NCBI RefSeq assembly: GCF_003121295.1
Contig: NZ_PHNC01000031.1
Span: 1,366,439-1,430,438 of the forward strand
Reading direction: 5' to 3'
Length of the DNA stretch: 64,000 nucleotides
Origin: Streptomyces orinoci
GTDB taxonomy: Bacteria > Actinomycetota > Actinomycetes > Streptomycetales > Streptomycetaceae
Below are positions 9,338 through 17,175 of this stretch, piece by piece. The notes beneath the pieces are model-generated. The model was not told the origin of the DNA and ran no database searches. It worked only from the letters and a program-made list of their open reading frames with translations. The number at the start of each line of letters is the position of its first letter. Position 1 is the first letter of the stretch. A program made the position numbers and the translations under genes.

Positions 9338-11254
9338 ATGGGACTTATGGGGGACAGGGCGAGGCTGGTGGAGACGCGTCGGCTTGTGGCTCCCCGCGCC
9401 GGGAGCGAGGACGAGCAGGACGCGTCGCCGTGCCCGGCCGAGCCCATGCCCGCCGCGGACACCTCCTGCGCCGCAGACCCGGCGGACCTCGAACTCGAGA
9501 CCGCCCGCCGCCGCGCCATGGAGACCGGTGACCCGGCGGCCTTCAGCAGACTGGGCGCGCTGCTGCTGCGCCGGGGCGATCTGGACGGGGCCGAGCGCCA
9601 TCTGCGCGCGGCCACCGCCGAGGGCGACCGCTCCGCCGCCAACAACCTGGGCGTACTGCTGCACCAGCGCGGCTACGCGGACGAGGCCGCCGCCTGGTGG
9701 CGGGTGGCCGCGGTGGCCGGCTCCGCCGCCGCGGCCCACGCCCTGGGCCGCTACCACCGCGAGCGCGGCGACGAGCCGGCCGCCGAGTACTGGCTGCGCC
9801 AGTCCGCCGAGTCCGGCCATGCCCTGGGCGCCTACGCCCTGGCCGATCTGCTGGAGCACCGCAGCGATGTGGGGGCCGAGCGGTGGTTCCGCTCGGCCGC
9901 CGAGCGCGGGCACCGGGAGGCGGCGTACCGCCTGGCCCGCATCCTGGACGGCCGCTCCCCGGGCAAGGTGCCCGCCAACGGCCTGGCCGCCAGCCTGGGC
10001 CCGCAGCGCAATGTGGCCGGCGGCGACACCTCGGTACGCGATCTGCGGGCCGCCGCGGCCGGCGGGCGCGAGGCGGCCGAGGCCGAGCAGTGGTACCGCC
10101 AGGCCGCCGCCCGCGGCCACCGCCGGGCCGCCCTGCACCTGGGCACCCTGCTGGAGGGGCGCGGCGAGACCGAGGAGGCCGCGCACTGGTATCTGACCTC
10201 CGCCAAGGACGGCGAGTCCCGGGCCGCCTGCGCGCTGGGCTTCCTGCTGCGCGATGCGGGCGACACCGAGAGCGCGGCCGTCTGGTGGCGGCGGGCCGCC
10301 CAGGACGGCGACGGCAACGCCGCCAATGCGCTGGGCGCCATGCACGCCGACCGGGGTGAGCCCCAGCAGGCCGAGCGCTGGTACCGCGCGGCCCTGGAGG
10401 CGGGGGACGTCAACGGCGCCTACAACCTGGCGCTGCTCTGCGCCGAGCAGGGCCGTACCGCCCAGGCCGAGCAGTGGTACCGCCGCGCCGCCTACGCCGG
10501 GCACCGGGAGGCCGCCAACGCGCTGGCCATCCTGCTGCTTCAGGGCGGTGACGCGGCGGGCGCCGAGCCGTGGTTCTCCAAGGCGGCCGAGGCGGGCAGC
10601 GTGGACGCCGCCTTCAACCTGGGCATCCTCTACACCCAGCGGCAGGACGAGCGCACCGCGCTGAAGTGGTACGAGCGGGCCGCGGCGGCCGGGCACACCG
10701 ATGCCGCCCTCCAGGTGGCCCTGGTGCTCCAGCGCGAGGGGGAGGATGCGGAGGCCGAGCGCCATCTGCGGGTGGCCGCCGAGGGCGGCAGCGCGGAGGC
10801 CGCTTTCCGGCTGGCCTCGGTGCTGGAGCGGGATCCGCACCGGGACGAGGCGGCGGAGACGGAGTGCGAGCGGTGGTACCGCAAGGCCGCCGAGGACGGC
10901 CACCGGCGGGCCCAGGTCCGGCTGGGCATGCTGGTCGCCGAGCGGGGCGATGTGGTGGAGGCGGCCCGCTGGTACCGCGAGGCCGCCGAGGCCGGCAGCC
11001 GCAATGGCGCCTTCAACCTGGGGCTGCTGCTGGCCCGGGAGGGCAGCGAGCCGGAGGCCGCCATGTGGTGGGCCCGGGCCGCCGAGGCCGGGCACGGCCG
11101 GGCGGCGCTGCGGCTGGCGCTGCTGGCGGCCCGGCGCGGCGATCTGGCCGAGGGCCAGCGGTGGTGCGCGCAGGCGGTGGAGTACGGCCCGGCGGAGGTC
11201 GCCGAGCGCGCCGCACGGCTGCGGGACGCGCTCCAGCAGGAGCTCTCGGCCTGA
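9338..11254 (+). CDS. Sel1-like / tetratricopeptide repeat protein
   Basis: 638 residues built almost wholly of Sel1-like helical repeats of about 36 residues, visible as recurring units such as AEQWYRQAAARGHRRAALHL and AERWYRAALEAGDVNGAYNL; about 15 can be counted. Such proteins are usually scaffolds. There is no signal peptide or membrane segment. The ATG at 9338 has GGGAG 7 bases before it; an in-frame ATG at 9347 is the alternative. The frame is open upstream to 9236. The gene lies between two identical initiator tRNA genes. Confidence 0.88.
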   Translation: MGLMGDRARLVETRRLVAPRAGSEDEQDASPCPAEPMPAADTSCAADPADLELETARRRAMETGDPAAFSRLGALLLRRGDLDGAERHLRAATAEGDRSAANNLGVLLHQRGYADEAAAWWRVAAVAGSAAAAHALGRYHRERGDEPAAEYWLRQSAESGHALGAYALADLLEHRSDVGAERWFRSAAERGHREAAYRLARILDGRSPGKVPANGLAASLGPQRNVAGGDTSVRDLRAAAAGGREAAEAEQWYRQAAARGHRRAALHLGTLLEGRGETEEAAHWYLTSAKDGESRAACALGFLLRDAGDTESAAVWWRRAAQDGDGNAANALGAMHADRGEPQQAERWYRAALEAGDVNGAYNLALLCAEQGRTAQAEQWYRRAAYAGHREAANALAILLLQGGDAAGAEPWFSKAAEAGSVDAAFNLGILYTQRQDERTALKWYERAAAAGHTDAALQVALVLQREGEDAEAERHLRVAAEGGSAEAAFRLASVLERDPHRDEAAETECERWYRKAAEDGHRRAQVRLGMLVAERGDVVEAARWYREAAEAGSRNGAFNLGLLLAREGSEPEAAMWWARAAEAGHGRAALRLALLAARRGDLAEGQRWCAQAVEYGPAEVAERAARLRDALQQELSA

Positions 11255-11291
11255 CCGGGCCGGCCTGGCTTGCCGCTCTTTGGCACTCCGT

Positions 11292-11320
11292 TTGCGTGAC
11301 CGTCGCACGGAGGTTACAGT
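11292..11320 (+). promoter_or_regulatory. Promoter of the second initiator tRNA gene
   Basis: TTGCGT (11292-11297), 17-base spacer, TACAGT (11315-11320), ending 11 bases before the tRNA. This is a good match to a housekeeping sigma-70 (HrdB) promoter. Confidence 0.7.
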
Positions 11321-11331
11321 TGGGACATCGA

Positions 11332-11405
11332 CGCGGGGTGGAGCAGCTCGGTAGCTCGCTGGGCTCATAACCCAGAGGTCGCAGGTTCAAATCCTGTCCC
11401 CGCTA
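11332..11405 (+). tRNA. Initiator tRNA-fMet (anticodon CAT), second copy
   Basis: Identical over 74 bases to the gene at 9025-9098: C1/T72 mismatch, GGG-CCC anticodon stem, CAT anticodon, no encoded CCA. Confidence 0.97.
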
Positions 11406-11412
11406 CTGAAGA

Positions 11413-11446
11413 CGAAGGCCCGGATCCTTGAGGATCCGGGCCTTCG
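11413..11446 (+). terminator. Hairpin terminator after the second tRNA
   Basis: 15-base-pair perfect stem (cgaaggcccggatcc) with a TTGA loop, 7 bases after the tRNA. It also lies between convergent genes, so it may stop the regulator transcript from the other side. Confidence 0.8.
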
Positions 11447-11467
11447 GCGTTTCCCGTCCTGCCCCTT

Positions 11468-11893
11468 CTACCCCGCCGAGCAGTCCGGGCACAGACCCCG
11501 GTAGGTCACCTCGACCGCGGAGACCTGGAAGCCGAAGCGCTCCGCGGACGGCAGCCCGGCCAGCAGATCGCCCTCGGGGTGGACATCGCGGATGGTGCCG
11601 CAGCGGGAGCACACCAGGTGCTGGTGGGCATGGTGGGCGTTGGGGTCATAGCGCTTGGCCCGGCCGTCGGTGCTCACTTCCAGGACCTCGCCCAGGGAGA
11701 CCAGCTCCCCGAGGGTGTTGTAGACGGTCGCCCGGGAGATCTCCGGCAGCCGTTCGGCCGCCTTGGCGTGCACTTCGTCAGCCGTGTAGTGCACATGGTC
11801 CCCATCGAGCACCTCCGCGACCACCCGCCGCTGCGCGGTCAGCCGCCAGCCGCGTCCTCGGAGCCGTTCCAGCAGGTCACTCATGCCATTCAC
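11468..11893 (-). CDS. catR: Fur-family repressor, CatR/PerR-like
   Basis: 141 residues with an N-terminal winged helix (LTAQRRVVAEVL, RATVYNTLGELV) and a C-terminal metal domain with HHAHQHLVCSRC and CPDC, giving two CxxC structural zinc pairs. It is divergent from katA, the arrangement in which a peroxide-responsive Fur homologue (CatR in S. coelicolor) represses catalase. The start is uncertain: GTG at 11893 or ATG at 11884 (MSDLLERLRGRG), neither with an ideal ribosome binding site. The palindrome at 11973-11987 is its probable operator. Confidence 0.88.
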   Translation of the reverse strand: MNGMSDLLERLRGRGWRLTAQRRVVAEVLDGDHVHYTADEVHAKAAERLPEISRATVYNTLGELVSLGEVLEVSTDGRAKRYDPNAHHAHQHLVCSRCGTIRDVHPEGDLLAGLPSAERFGFQVSAVEVTYRGLCPDCSAG

Positions 11894-11967
11894 CCATCAA
11901 TCGGATAGCTCCAGAGTAGCAGTGGGCCTTGTCCATGCATGGAACCGGTATTTGTGTCACCTTCATC

Positions 11968-11995
11968 TTGACTTAGACAAAGTCTAATGTAGGAT
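11968..11995 (+). promoter_or_regulatory. katA promoter with Fur/PerR-type operator in the spacer
   Basis: TTGACT (11968-11973), 16-base spacer, TAGGAT (11990-11995). The spacer holds the perfect palindrome TTAGACAAAGTCTAA (11973-11987), a Fur-family style box. A repressor bound here would cover both promoter elements. Confidence 0.7.
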
Positions 11996-12044
11996 CGGTT
12001 TCGGCTCCGGATGGGAGTCAGGACGAGATCTACGGAGGTCGCAC

Positions 12045-13517
12045 GTGTCGGTTCAGGGCGAGGCCACCACTACGGGTCCGCTGACCACGGAGTCCGGGGC
12101 TCCGGTGGCGGACAACCAGAACAGCGAGACCGCGGGCATCGGCGGCCCCGTCCTGGTGCAGGACCAGCTGTTGCTGGAGAAGCTCGCGCACTTCAACCGG
12201 GAGCGCATCCCGGAGCGGGTGGTGCACGCCCGGGGCGCCGGCGCGTACGGCACCTTCACCGTCACCGCGGATGTCACCCGGTGGACCCGGGCGAAGTTCC
12301 TCTCCGAGGTGGGCAAGCAGACCGAGACCTTTCTGCGCTTCTCCACCGTGGCGGGCAACCTGGGCTCCGCGGACGCGGTGCGCGACCCGCGCGGCTTCGC
12401 GCTGAAGTTCTATACCGAGGAGGGCAATTACGACCTCGTCGGCAACAACACCCCCGTCTTCTTCATCAAGGACGCCATCAAGTTCCCGGACTTCATCCAC
12501 ACCCAGAAGCGCGACCCGTACACCGGCTCCCAGGAGGCGGACAACGTCTGGGACTTCTGGGGGCTTTCGCCGGAGTCCACCCACCAGGTGACCTGGCTCT
12601 TCGGCGACCGGGGCATCCCCGCCTCGTACCGGCACATGGACGGCTTCGGCTCGCACACCTACCAGTGGAACAACGAGGCCGGCGAGGTCTTCTGGGTCAA
12701 GTACCACTTCAAGACCGACCAGGGCATCAAGAACCTCACCGCCGAGGAGGCCGCCAAGCTGGCCGGCGAGGACCCGGACAGCCACCAGCGGGACCTGCGC
12801 GAGGCCATTGAGCGGGGGGACTTCCCCAGCTGGACGGTGCAGGTGCAGATCATGCCCGCCGAGGACGCGGCCACCTACCGCTTCAACCCCTTTGACCTCA
12901 CCAAGGTGTGGCCGCACGCGGACTACCCGCCGATCGAGATCGGCAAGCTGGAGCTCAACCGCAACCCGGAGAACATCTTCGCCGAGGTCGAGCAGGCCAT
13001 CTTCTCCCCGGCCCACTTTGTGCCCGGCGTCGGCCCGTCCCCGGACAAGATGCTCCAGGGCCGGCTCTTCGCCTATGGCGACGCGCACCGCTACCGGGTG
13101 GGCATCAACGCCGACCAGCTGCCGGTCAACCGCCCGCACGCCACCGAGGCCCGTACCAACGGCCGGGACGGCTACGCCTATGACGGCCGGCACGGCAAGG
13201 CCAAGAACTACGAGCCCAACAGCTTCGGCGGTCCGGCGCAGACCGGCCGTCCGCTGTGGCAGCCGGTGCCGGTGACCGGCGTCACCGGCAACACCGCCGC
13301 CCCGGTGCACGCCGAGGACAATGACTTCGTCCAGGCGGGCAACCTCTACCGGCTGATGTCGGAGGCGGAGAAGGAACGTCTGATCAACAACCTGGCGGGC
13401 TTTATCGCCAAGGTCTCGCGGGACGAGATCGCCGAGCGGGCGATCAACAACTTCCGCCAGGCCGATCCCGACTACGGCAAGCGGCTGGAGGCCGCGGTCC
13501 AGGCCCTGCGTGGCTGA
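12045..13517 (+). CDS. katA: Monofunctional haem catalase KatA
   Basis: 490 residues, typical of small-subunit clade 3 catalases. The distal haem His is H61 in VVHARGAGAYG, and the proximal haem ligand Tyr is in RLFAYGDAHRYR. It converts hydrogen peroxide to water and oxygen in the cytoplasm. The GTG start has ACGGAGG 8 bases before it. Expression is probably peroxide-controlled through the divergent catR-like gene and the palindrome in its promoter. A strong hairpin follows the stop. Confidence 0.96.
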   Translation: MSVQGEATTTGPLTTESGAPVADNQNSETAGIGGPVLVQDQLLLEKLAHFNRERIPERVVHARGAGAYGTFTVTADVTRWTRAKFLSEVGKQTETFLRFSTVAGNLGSADAVRDPRGFALKFYTEEGNYDLVGNNTPVFFIKDAIKFPDFIHTQKRDPYTGSQEADNVWDFWGLSPESTHQVTWLFGDRGIPASYRHMDGFGSHTYQWNNEAGEVFWVKYHFKTDQGIKNLTAEEAAKLAGEDPDSHQRDLREAIERGDFPSWTVQVQIMPAEDAATYRFNPFDLTKVWPHADYPPIEIGKLELNRNPENIFAEVEQAIFSPAHFVPGVGPSPDKMLQGRLFAYGDAHRYRVGINADQLPVNRPHATEARTNGRDGYAYDGRHGKAKNYEPNSFGGPAQTGRPLWQPVPVTGVTGNTAAPVHAEDNDFVQAGNLYRLMSEAEKERLINNLAGFIAKVSRDEIAERAINNFRQADPDYGKRLEAAVQALRG

Positions 13518-13538
13518 TCCACCGCCTGCCGTACCACC

Positions 13539-13573
13539 GAAGAGGCCGGACGCCATGGGGCTCCGGCCTCTTC
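13539..13573. terminator. Bidirectional hairpin between katA and the CBS gene
   Basis: 12-base-pair perfect stem (gaagaggccgga and its complement) with an 11-base loop, between convergent genes. Confidence 0.75.
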
Positions 13574-13598
13574 GGCCGTCATCGAGCCCCTTTGGCCG

Positions 13599-13994
13599 TC
13601 ATGGGGCGAGTGCCCGCTCCCGTACCGGGGCCCAGCAGCGGATCACATCGCGCACCGACACCACACCCACCGCCTCCTGCCCGCTCAGCACGATCAGATG
13701 CCGGAAGCCGCCGGCCGCCATGGCGCTCGCCGCCTCCTCCAGGGTCCAGCCCGGAGCGGCGAAGACCACCTCGGTGGTGGTGTGGTCGGCCACTCGCTCC
13801 CGGTCCGGATCCTGGCCCGCGCCCAGCGAGTTGAGGATGTCGCGCTCGGTCAGAATGCCGGGCCCGCCGGCGTCCGGGTCGAGGACCACCGCCGCGCCGA
13901 CCCCGCGCAGGGACATCAGCAGGGCCGCCTGCCGGAGGGTATGGGCGGGGCCGACGGTGAGAACCACCGTGCTCATGGCGTCTTGGACGAGCAT
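13599..13994 (-). CDS. Two-CBS-domain protein
   Basis: 131 residues forming a CBS pair: the first repeat around DAMSTVVLTVGPAHTLRQAALLM and VGAAVVLD ... GILTERDIL, the second around TEVVFAAPGWTLEEAASAM and HLIVL ... GVVSVRDVI. CBS pairs usually bind adenine nucleotides and regulate a partner; no partner is evident. I chose the ATG at 13994 because AAGGAGG would overlap a GTG start at 14006. It is separated from katA by a terminator and is not in its operon. Confidence 0.85.
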   Translation of the reverse strand: MLVQDAMSTVVLTVGPAHTLRQAALLMSLRGVGAAVVLDPDAGGPGILTERDILNSLGAGQDPDRERVADHTTTEVVFAAPGWTLEEAASAMAAGGFRHLIVLSGQEAVGVVSVRDVIRCWAPVRERALAP

Positions 13995-14152
13995 GGACAA
14001 AGCCACCTCCTTGCCGGACCGTGAACTCCGGGCTGATATTCACAAGTTCACAAGCGTGGCGGATCCTCATCGTCACACAACGGCCGAGAACGGACAAGGG
14101 GCGTACAGGGGAGGAGTGCCCGGGGGCCTCCTCCGCCGCACGCCCCCATGGG

Positions 14153-14947
14153 TCAGCGGGTGAGATAGCCCAGCAGTTCGTCGTGGAGCAGGCCGTTCGA
14201 GGCGGCCGCGTTTCCGCTGTGCGGGCCCGGACGGCCGTCCAGGCCGGTGAACCGGCCCCCGGCCTCCTCGACAATGACCACATTGGCGGCCATGTCCCAC
14301 AGCGAGAGCTCCGGTTCCGCGCAGATGTCCACCGAGCCCTCGGCGACCATCATGTACGGCCAGAAGTCCCCGTAGCCGCGGGTGCGCCAGCAGGCCCGGG
14401 TCAGCTCCAGGAAGCCCGGAAGCATCCCGCGCTCCTCCCAGCCGGACAGCGAGGAGTAGGCGAAGGAGGCGTCCTCGATGCGCGCCACCCGGGACGCCTG
14501 GAGCCGGGTGGCCGACATCAGGCTGCGGCCGGTGTACGCGCCGGAGTCCTTCGCCGCCCACCAGCGGCGGCCCAGCGCCGGGGCCGAGACCACGCCCACC
14601 ACCGGGTGGAAACCGCCCTCGCCCTGCACCATCAGCGAGATCAGCGTGGCCCACACCGGCACCCCGCGGACATAGTTCTTGGTGCCGTCGATCGGATCGA
14701 CCACCCAGCGACGCGGACCGGTGCCCTCGCTGCCGAACTCCTCGCCGAGTATGGCGTCGCGCGGCCGCGCCCGCTGGAGCTGGCTGCGGATCAGCTCCTC
14801 GGCGGCCTTGTCCGCCTCGCTCACCGGGGTCATGTCCGGTTTGGTCTCGACCTTGAGATCGAGGGCCTTGAACCGGTCCATGGTGGCCGCATCGGCGGCG
14901 TCCGCGAGGACGTGGGCCAGTCGCAGATCATCGTGGTAGTCGGACAT
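14153..14947 (-). CDS. hisN: Histidinol-phosphatase, inositol monophosphatase fold
   Basis: 264 residues. Metal-binding motifs of the IMPase superfamily are visible: GEEFGSEG, WVVDPIDGTKNYVRG and LSLWDMAANVVIVEEAGG. In Streptomyces this orthologue catalyses the dephosphorylation of histidinol phosphate in histidine biosynthesis; the assignment rests on family similarity and the conserved neighbours. The ATG at 14947 (MSDYHDDLRLAHVLAD) fits homologues although the frame stays open upstream. It stands alone on this strand. Confidence 0.85.
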   Translation of the reverse strand: MSDYHDDLRLAHVLADAADAATMDRFKALDLKVETKPDMTPVSEADKAAEELIRSQLQRARPRDAILGEEFGSEGTGPRRWVVDPIDGTKNYVRGVPVWATLISLMVQGEGGFHPVVGVVSAPALGRRWWAAKDSGAYTGRSLMSATRLQASRVARIEDASFAYSSLSGWEERGMLPGFLELTRACWRTRGYGDFWPYMMVAEGSVDICAEPELSLWDMAANVVIVEEAGGRFTGLDGRPGPHSGNAAASNGLLHDELLGYLTR

Positions 14948-15083
14948 GCTGGGAACATTACCCGTGGCCATGGCCTGAGCACGTGCAGGCCCGCTGGGGC
15001 TCTTGACACCGTCTGGCGGTGCGTCAATTCTGTGGCCACACTGGTCGTCCACTGTCGTCGGCCGTACGGCCGGGGAGGCGACG

Positions 15084-15695
15084 ATGCCCGCGGCAAGAGA
15101 TCTCTTACTGGACGCGGCCTTCACCGCGCTCGGGACCCGGCCGTGGAGCGGGGTCCGGATGGTGGATGTGGCGGCCGCCGCCGGGGTGTCCCGGCAGACC
15201 CTCTACAACGAGTTCGGCAGCAAGGACGGCCTGGCCAGGGCCCTGGTCCGGCGGGAGGCGGAGTCCTTTCTGGCCGGGGTGGACCGGTCACTGGCCGAGG
15301 CGGCCGAGCGGCGGCCGGAGGATCCGGGGGCATGTCTGGCGGCGCTGGCGGAGTGGACGCTGCGGGCCGCCCGTACCAATCCGCTGGTCCGCGCCGCGCT
15401 CACCGGCTGCCGCGGCGACCGGCTGCCCGCCCAGGCGGCGCCCGCGGTGCCCGCGCCCCGGACCGCCGCCGCCCCCGGCCCGCGGTCCGCGCCCTCGCCC
15501 GGGGCCCTGCTGGAGCGGATGTGCGCCGGGGTGGTGGCCGTGGTGGGCGGAGCGGAGCGTGATGCCGAGCGGGTACGGACGGCCTGTGAGGCGGCGGTGC
15601 GGATGACGCTGTCCTATGTGGTGGCGCCGGGGCCCTCGGACGCGGAGGCCGGGGAGCGGGTGGCCGGGGTGGCCCGGGAGCTGCTGGGCGGGTGA
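15084..15695 (+). CDS. TetR family transcriptional regulator
   Basis: 203 residues with an N-terminal TetR HTH (LLLDAAFTALG, VRMVDVAAAAGVSRQTLYNEF) and a ligand domain interrupted by a Pro/Ala-rich loop. GGGGAGG lies ahead of the ATG. It is convergent with the SMR transporter gene 31 bases away, and is a likely local repressor of it, though convergent order is unusual for that. Confidence 0.88.
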   Translation: MPAARDLLLDAAFTALGTRPWSGVRMVDVAAAAGVSRQTLYNEFGSKDGLARALVRREAESFLAGVDRSLAEAAERRPEDPGACLAALAEWTLRAARTNPLVRAALTGCRGDRLPAQAAPAVPAPRTAAAPGPRSAPSPGALLERMCAGVVAVVGGAERDAERVRTACEAAVRMTLSYVVAPGPSDAEAGERVAGVARELLGG

Positions 15696-15726
15696 CGGGG
15701 GTTCGGCGGGCGTCCGGTCCCCGGCC

Positions 15727-16050
15727 TCAGTGCGCCGAGCCGGACAGCTGGAGCCCGATGACTCCCAGGATCACCAGCGCGATGGACACCAGCTTCAGGG
15801 TGGAGACCAGGTCGCCCAGGAAGACCATGCCGTAGACCGCCGTGCCGGCCGCCCCGATGCCCGTCCACACCGCGTAGGCCGGGCCCACATCCAGCTTGCG
15901 CAGCGAGAGCGTCAGCAGGCCGAAGCTGCCCAGGGCGAAGCAGGCGAAGGCGATGGTGGGCCACAGCCGGGTGAAGCCGTGGGAGAGCTTGAGACAGACG
16001 GCGAACCCGGTTTCCAGCAGTCCGGCGACCACCACCAGCAGCCACGCCAT
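15727..16050 (-). CDS. Small multidrug resistance (SMR) family transporter, SugE/Gdx-like
   Basis: 107 residues with four membrane helices, starting MAWLLVVVAGLLETGFAV with the essential Glu at position 13 (ETGF). The KLSHGFTRLWPT segment resembles the Gdx/SugE branch that exports guanidinium and quaternary ammonium compounds. SMR proteins work as antiparallel dimers. It is convergent with the TetR gene. No guanidine riboswitch was recognised in the short leader. Confidence 0.9.
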   Translation of the reverse strand: MAWLLVVVAGLLETGFAVCLKLSHGFTRLWPTIAFACFALGSFGLLTLSLRKLDVGPAYAVWTGIGAAGTAVYGMVFLGDLVSTLKLVSIALVILGVIGLQLSGSAH

Positions 16051-16153
16051 CCGATTGCCTCCCGCGTCCTGGACCGCCCCGGGTGTCACCGGTGTGTTTG
16101 TTGCACTTGCCGCTGACGGTCAGTCGCAAACCCAGGCGATCGAACGCGGGCGA

Positions 16154-17161
16154 TCAGTCGCCTTCCCGCCGCTCGCGGGTGGCCAGCAGCCGGCGCAGGG
16201 AGAACAGCCGCTGGGGGTCGGCATGGCCGTCCGCCACCCACTGGTCCAGCGCGCAGTCCGGCTCGTCATGACTGCACGCCCGGGGGCAGCCCTCGGTGCC
16301 CGGCTCCAGGTCGGGGAAGGCGTGGATGACCCGGGAGGGGTCGATGTGGTTGAGGCCGAAGGAGCGTACGCCCGGGGTGTCGATCACCCAGCCGCTGCCG
16401 TCGGGCAGCGGCAGAGCCAGGGCCGAGGTGGTGGTGTGCCGGCCTCGGCCGGTGACCGCGTTGACATGGCCGGTGGCCCGCTGCCGCTCCGGGACCAGAT
16501 GGTTGACCAGGGTGGTCTTGCCCACGCCGGAGTGGCCCACAAAGGCGGTGATCCGTCCGCGCAGCCGCTCGCGCACCCGCTCGGCGGCGTCCCCGTCCGC
16601 CAGCTCCTGACGGTTGGTCACCACATAGGGCACACCCAGCGTCCCGTAGGACTCCAGCAGCCGCTCGGCCGGGGCCAGGTCGGACTTGGTGAGCACCAGC
16701 AGCGGCTCCAGCCCGGCGTCATAGGCGGCCACCAGACAGCGGTCGATCAGCCGGGGCCGCGGCTCGGGATCGGCCAGGGCGGTGACGATGGCCAGCTGGT
16801 CGGCGTTGGCCACCACCACCCGCTCGAAGGGGTCGGTGTCATCGGCCGTCCTGCGCAGCACCGAGCGGCGCTCCTCGACCCGGACGATCCGGGCCAGGGT
16901 GTCCTTCTTCCCGGTGAGATCGCCGACCACGGCGACCTGGTCGCCGACCACCACGCCCTTGCGGCCCAGTTCGCGGGCCTTCATGGCCAGTACGGTGCGG
17001 TCCTCGACCAGGACCGTCAGCCGGCCCCGGTCCACGGTGAGGACAAAGCCCTCGGCGGCGTCCTCGTGCTTGGGGCGGATGCTGGTGCGGGGGCGGGTGC
17101 CCTTGCGGTTGGGGCGGACCCGGACGTCGTCCTCGTCGGTGTGCTTGCCGTAGCGGCGCAT
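16154..17161 (-). CDS. rsgA: Ribosome small subunit-dependent GTPase RsgA
   Basis: 335 residues. An N-terminal OB-fold is followed by the circularly permuted GTPase order G4 (TKSD, 158-161), G1 (GHSGVGKTT, 209-217) and G3 (DTPG, 261-264), which defines the family. The C-terminal zinc knuckle is in CPRACSHDEPDCALDQW. RsgA acts late in 30S subunit maturation. It starts 14 bases after the aroA stop, so the two form an operon, a common Streptomyces arrangement. Confidence 0.95.
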   Translation of the reverse strand: MRRYGKHTDEDDVRVRPNRKGTRPRTSIRPKHEDAAEGFVLTVDRGRLTVLVEDRTVLAMKARELGRKGVVVGDQVAVVGDLTGKKDTLARIVRVEERRSVLRRTADDTDPFERVVVANADQLAIVTALADPEPRPRLIDRCLVAAYDAGLEPLLVLTKSDLAPAERLLESYGTLGVPYVVTNRQELADGDAAERVRERLRGRITAFVGHSGVGKTTLVNHLVPERQRATGHVNAVTGRGRHTTTSALALPLPDGSGWVIDTPGVRSFGLNHIDPSRVIHAFPDLEPGTEGCPRACSHDEPDCALDQWVADGHADPQRLFSLRRLLATRERREGD

Positions 17162-17175
17162 GGCTGGTCGCTCTC

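Noticed and set aside
9290..11368. 692-residue open frame opposite the Sel1 gene
   Set aside because: Mirror of the repeats on the other strand; the plus-strand protein has clear Sel1 units and a ribosome binding site.
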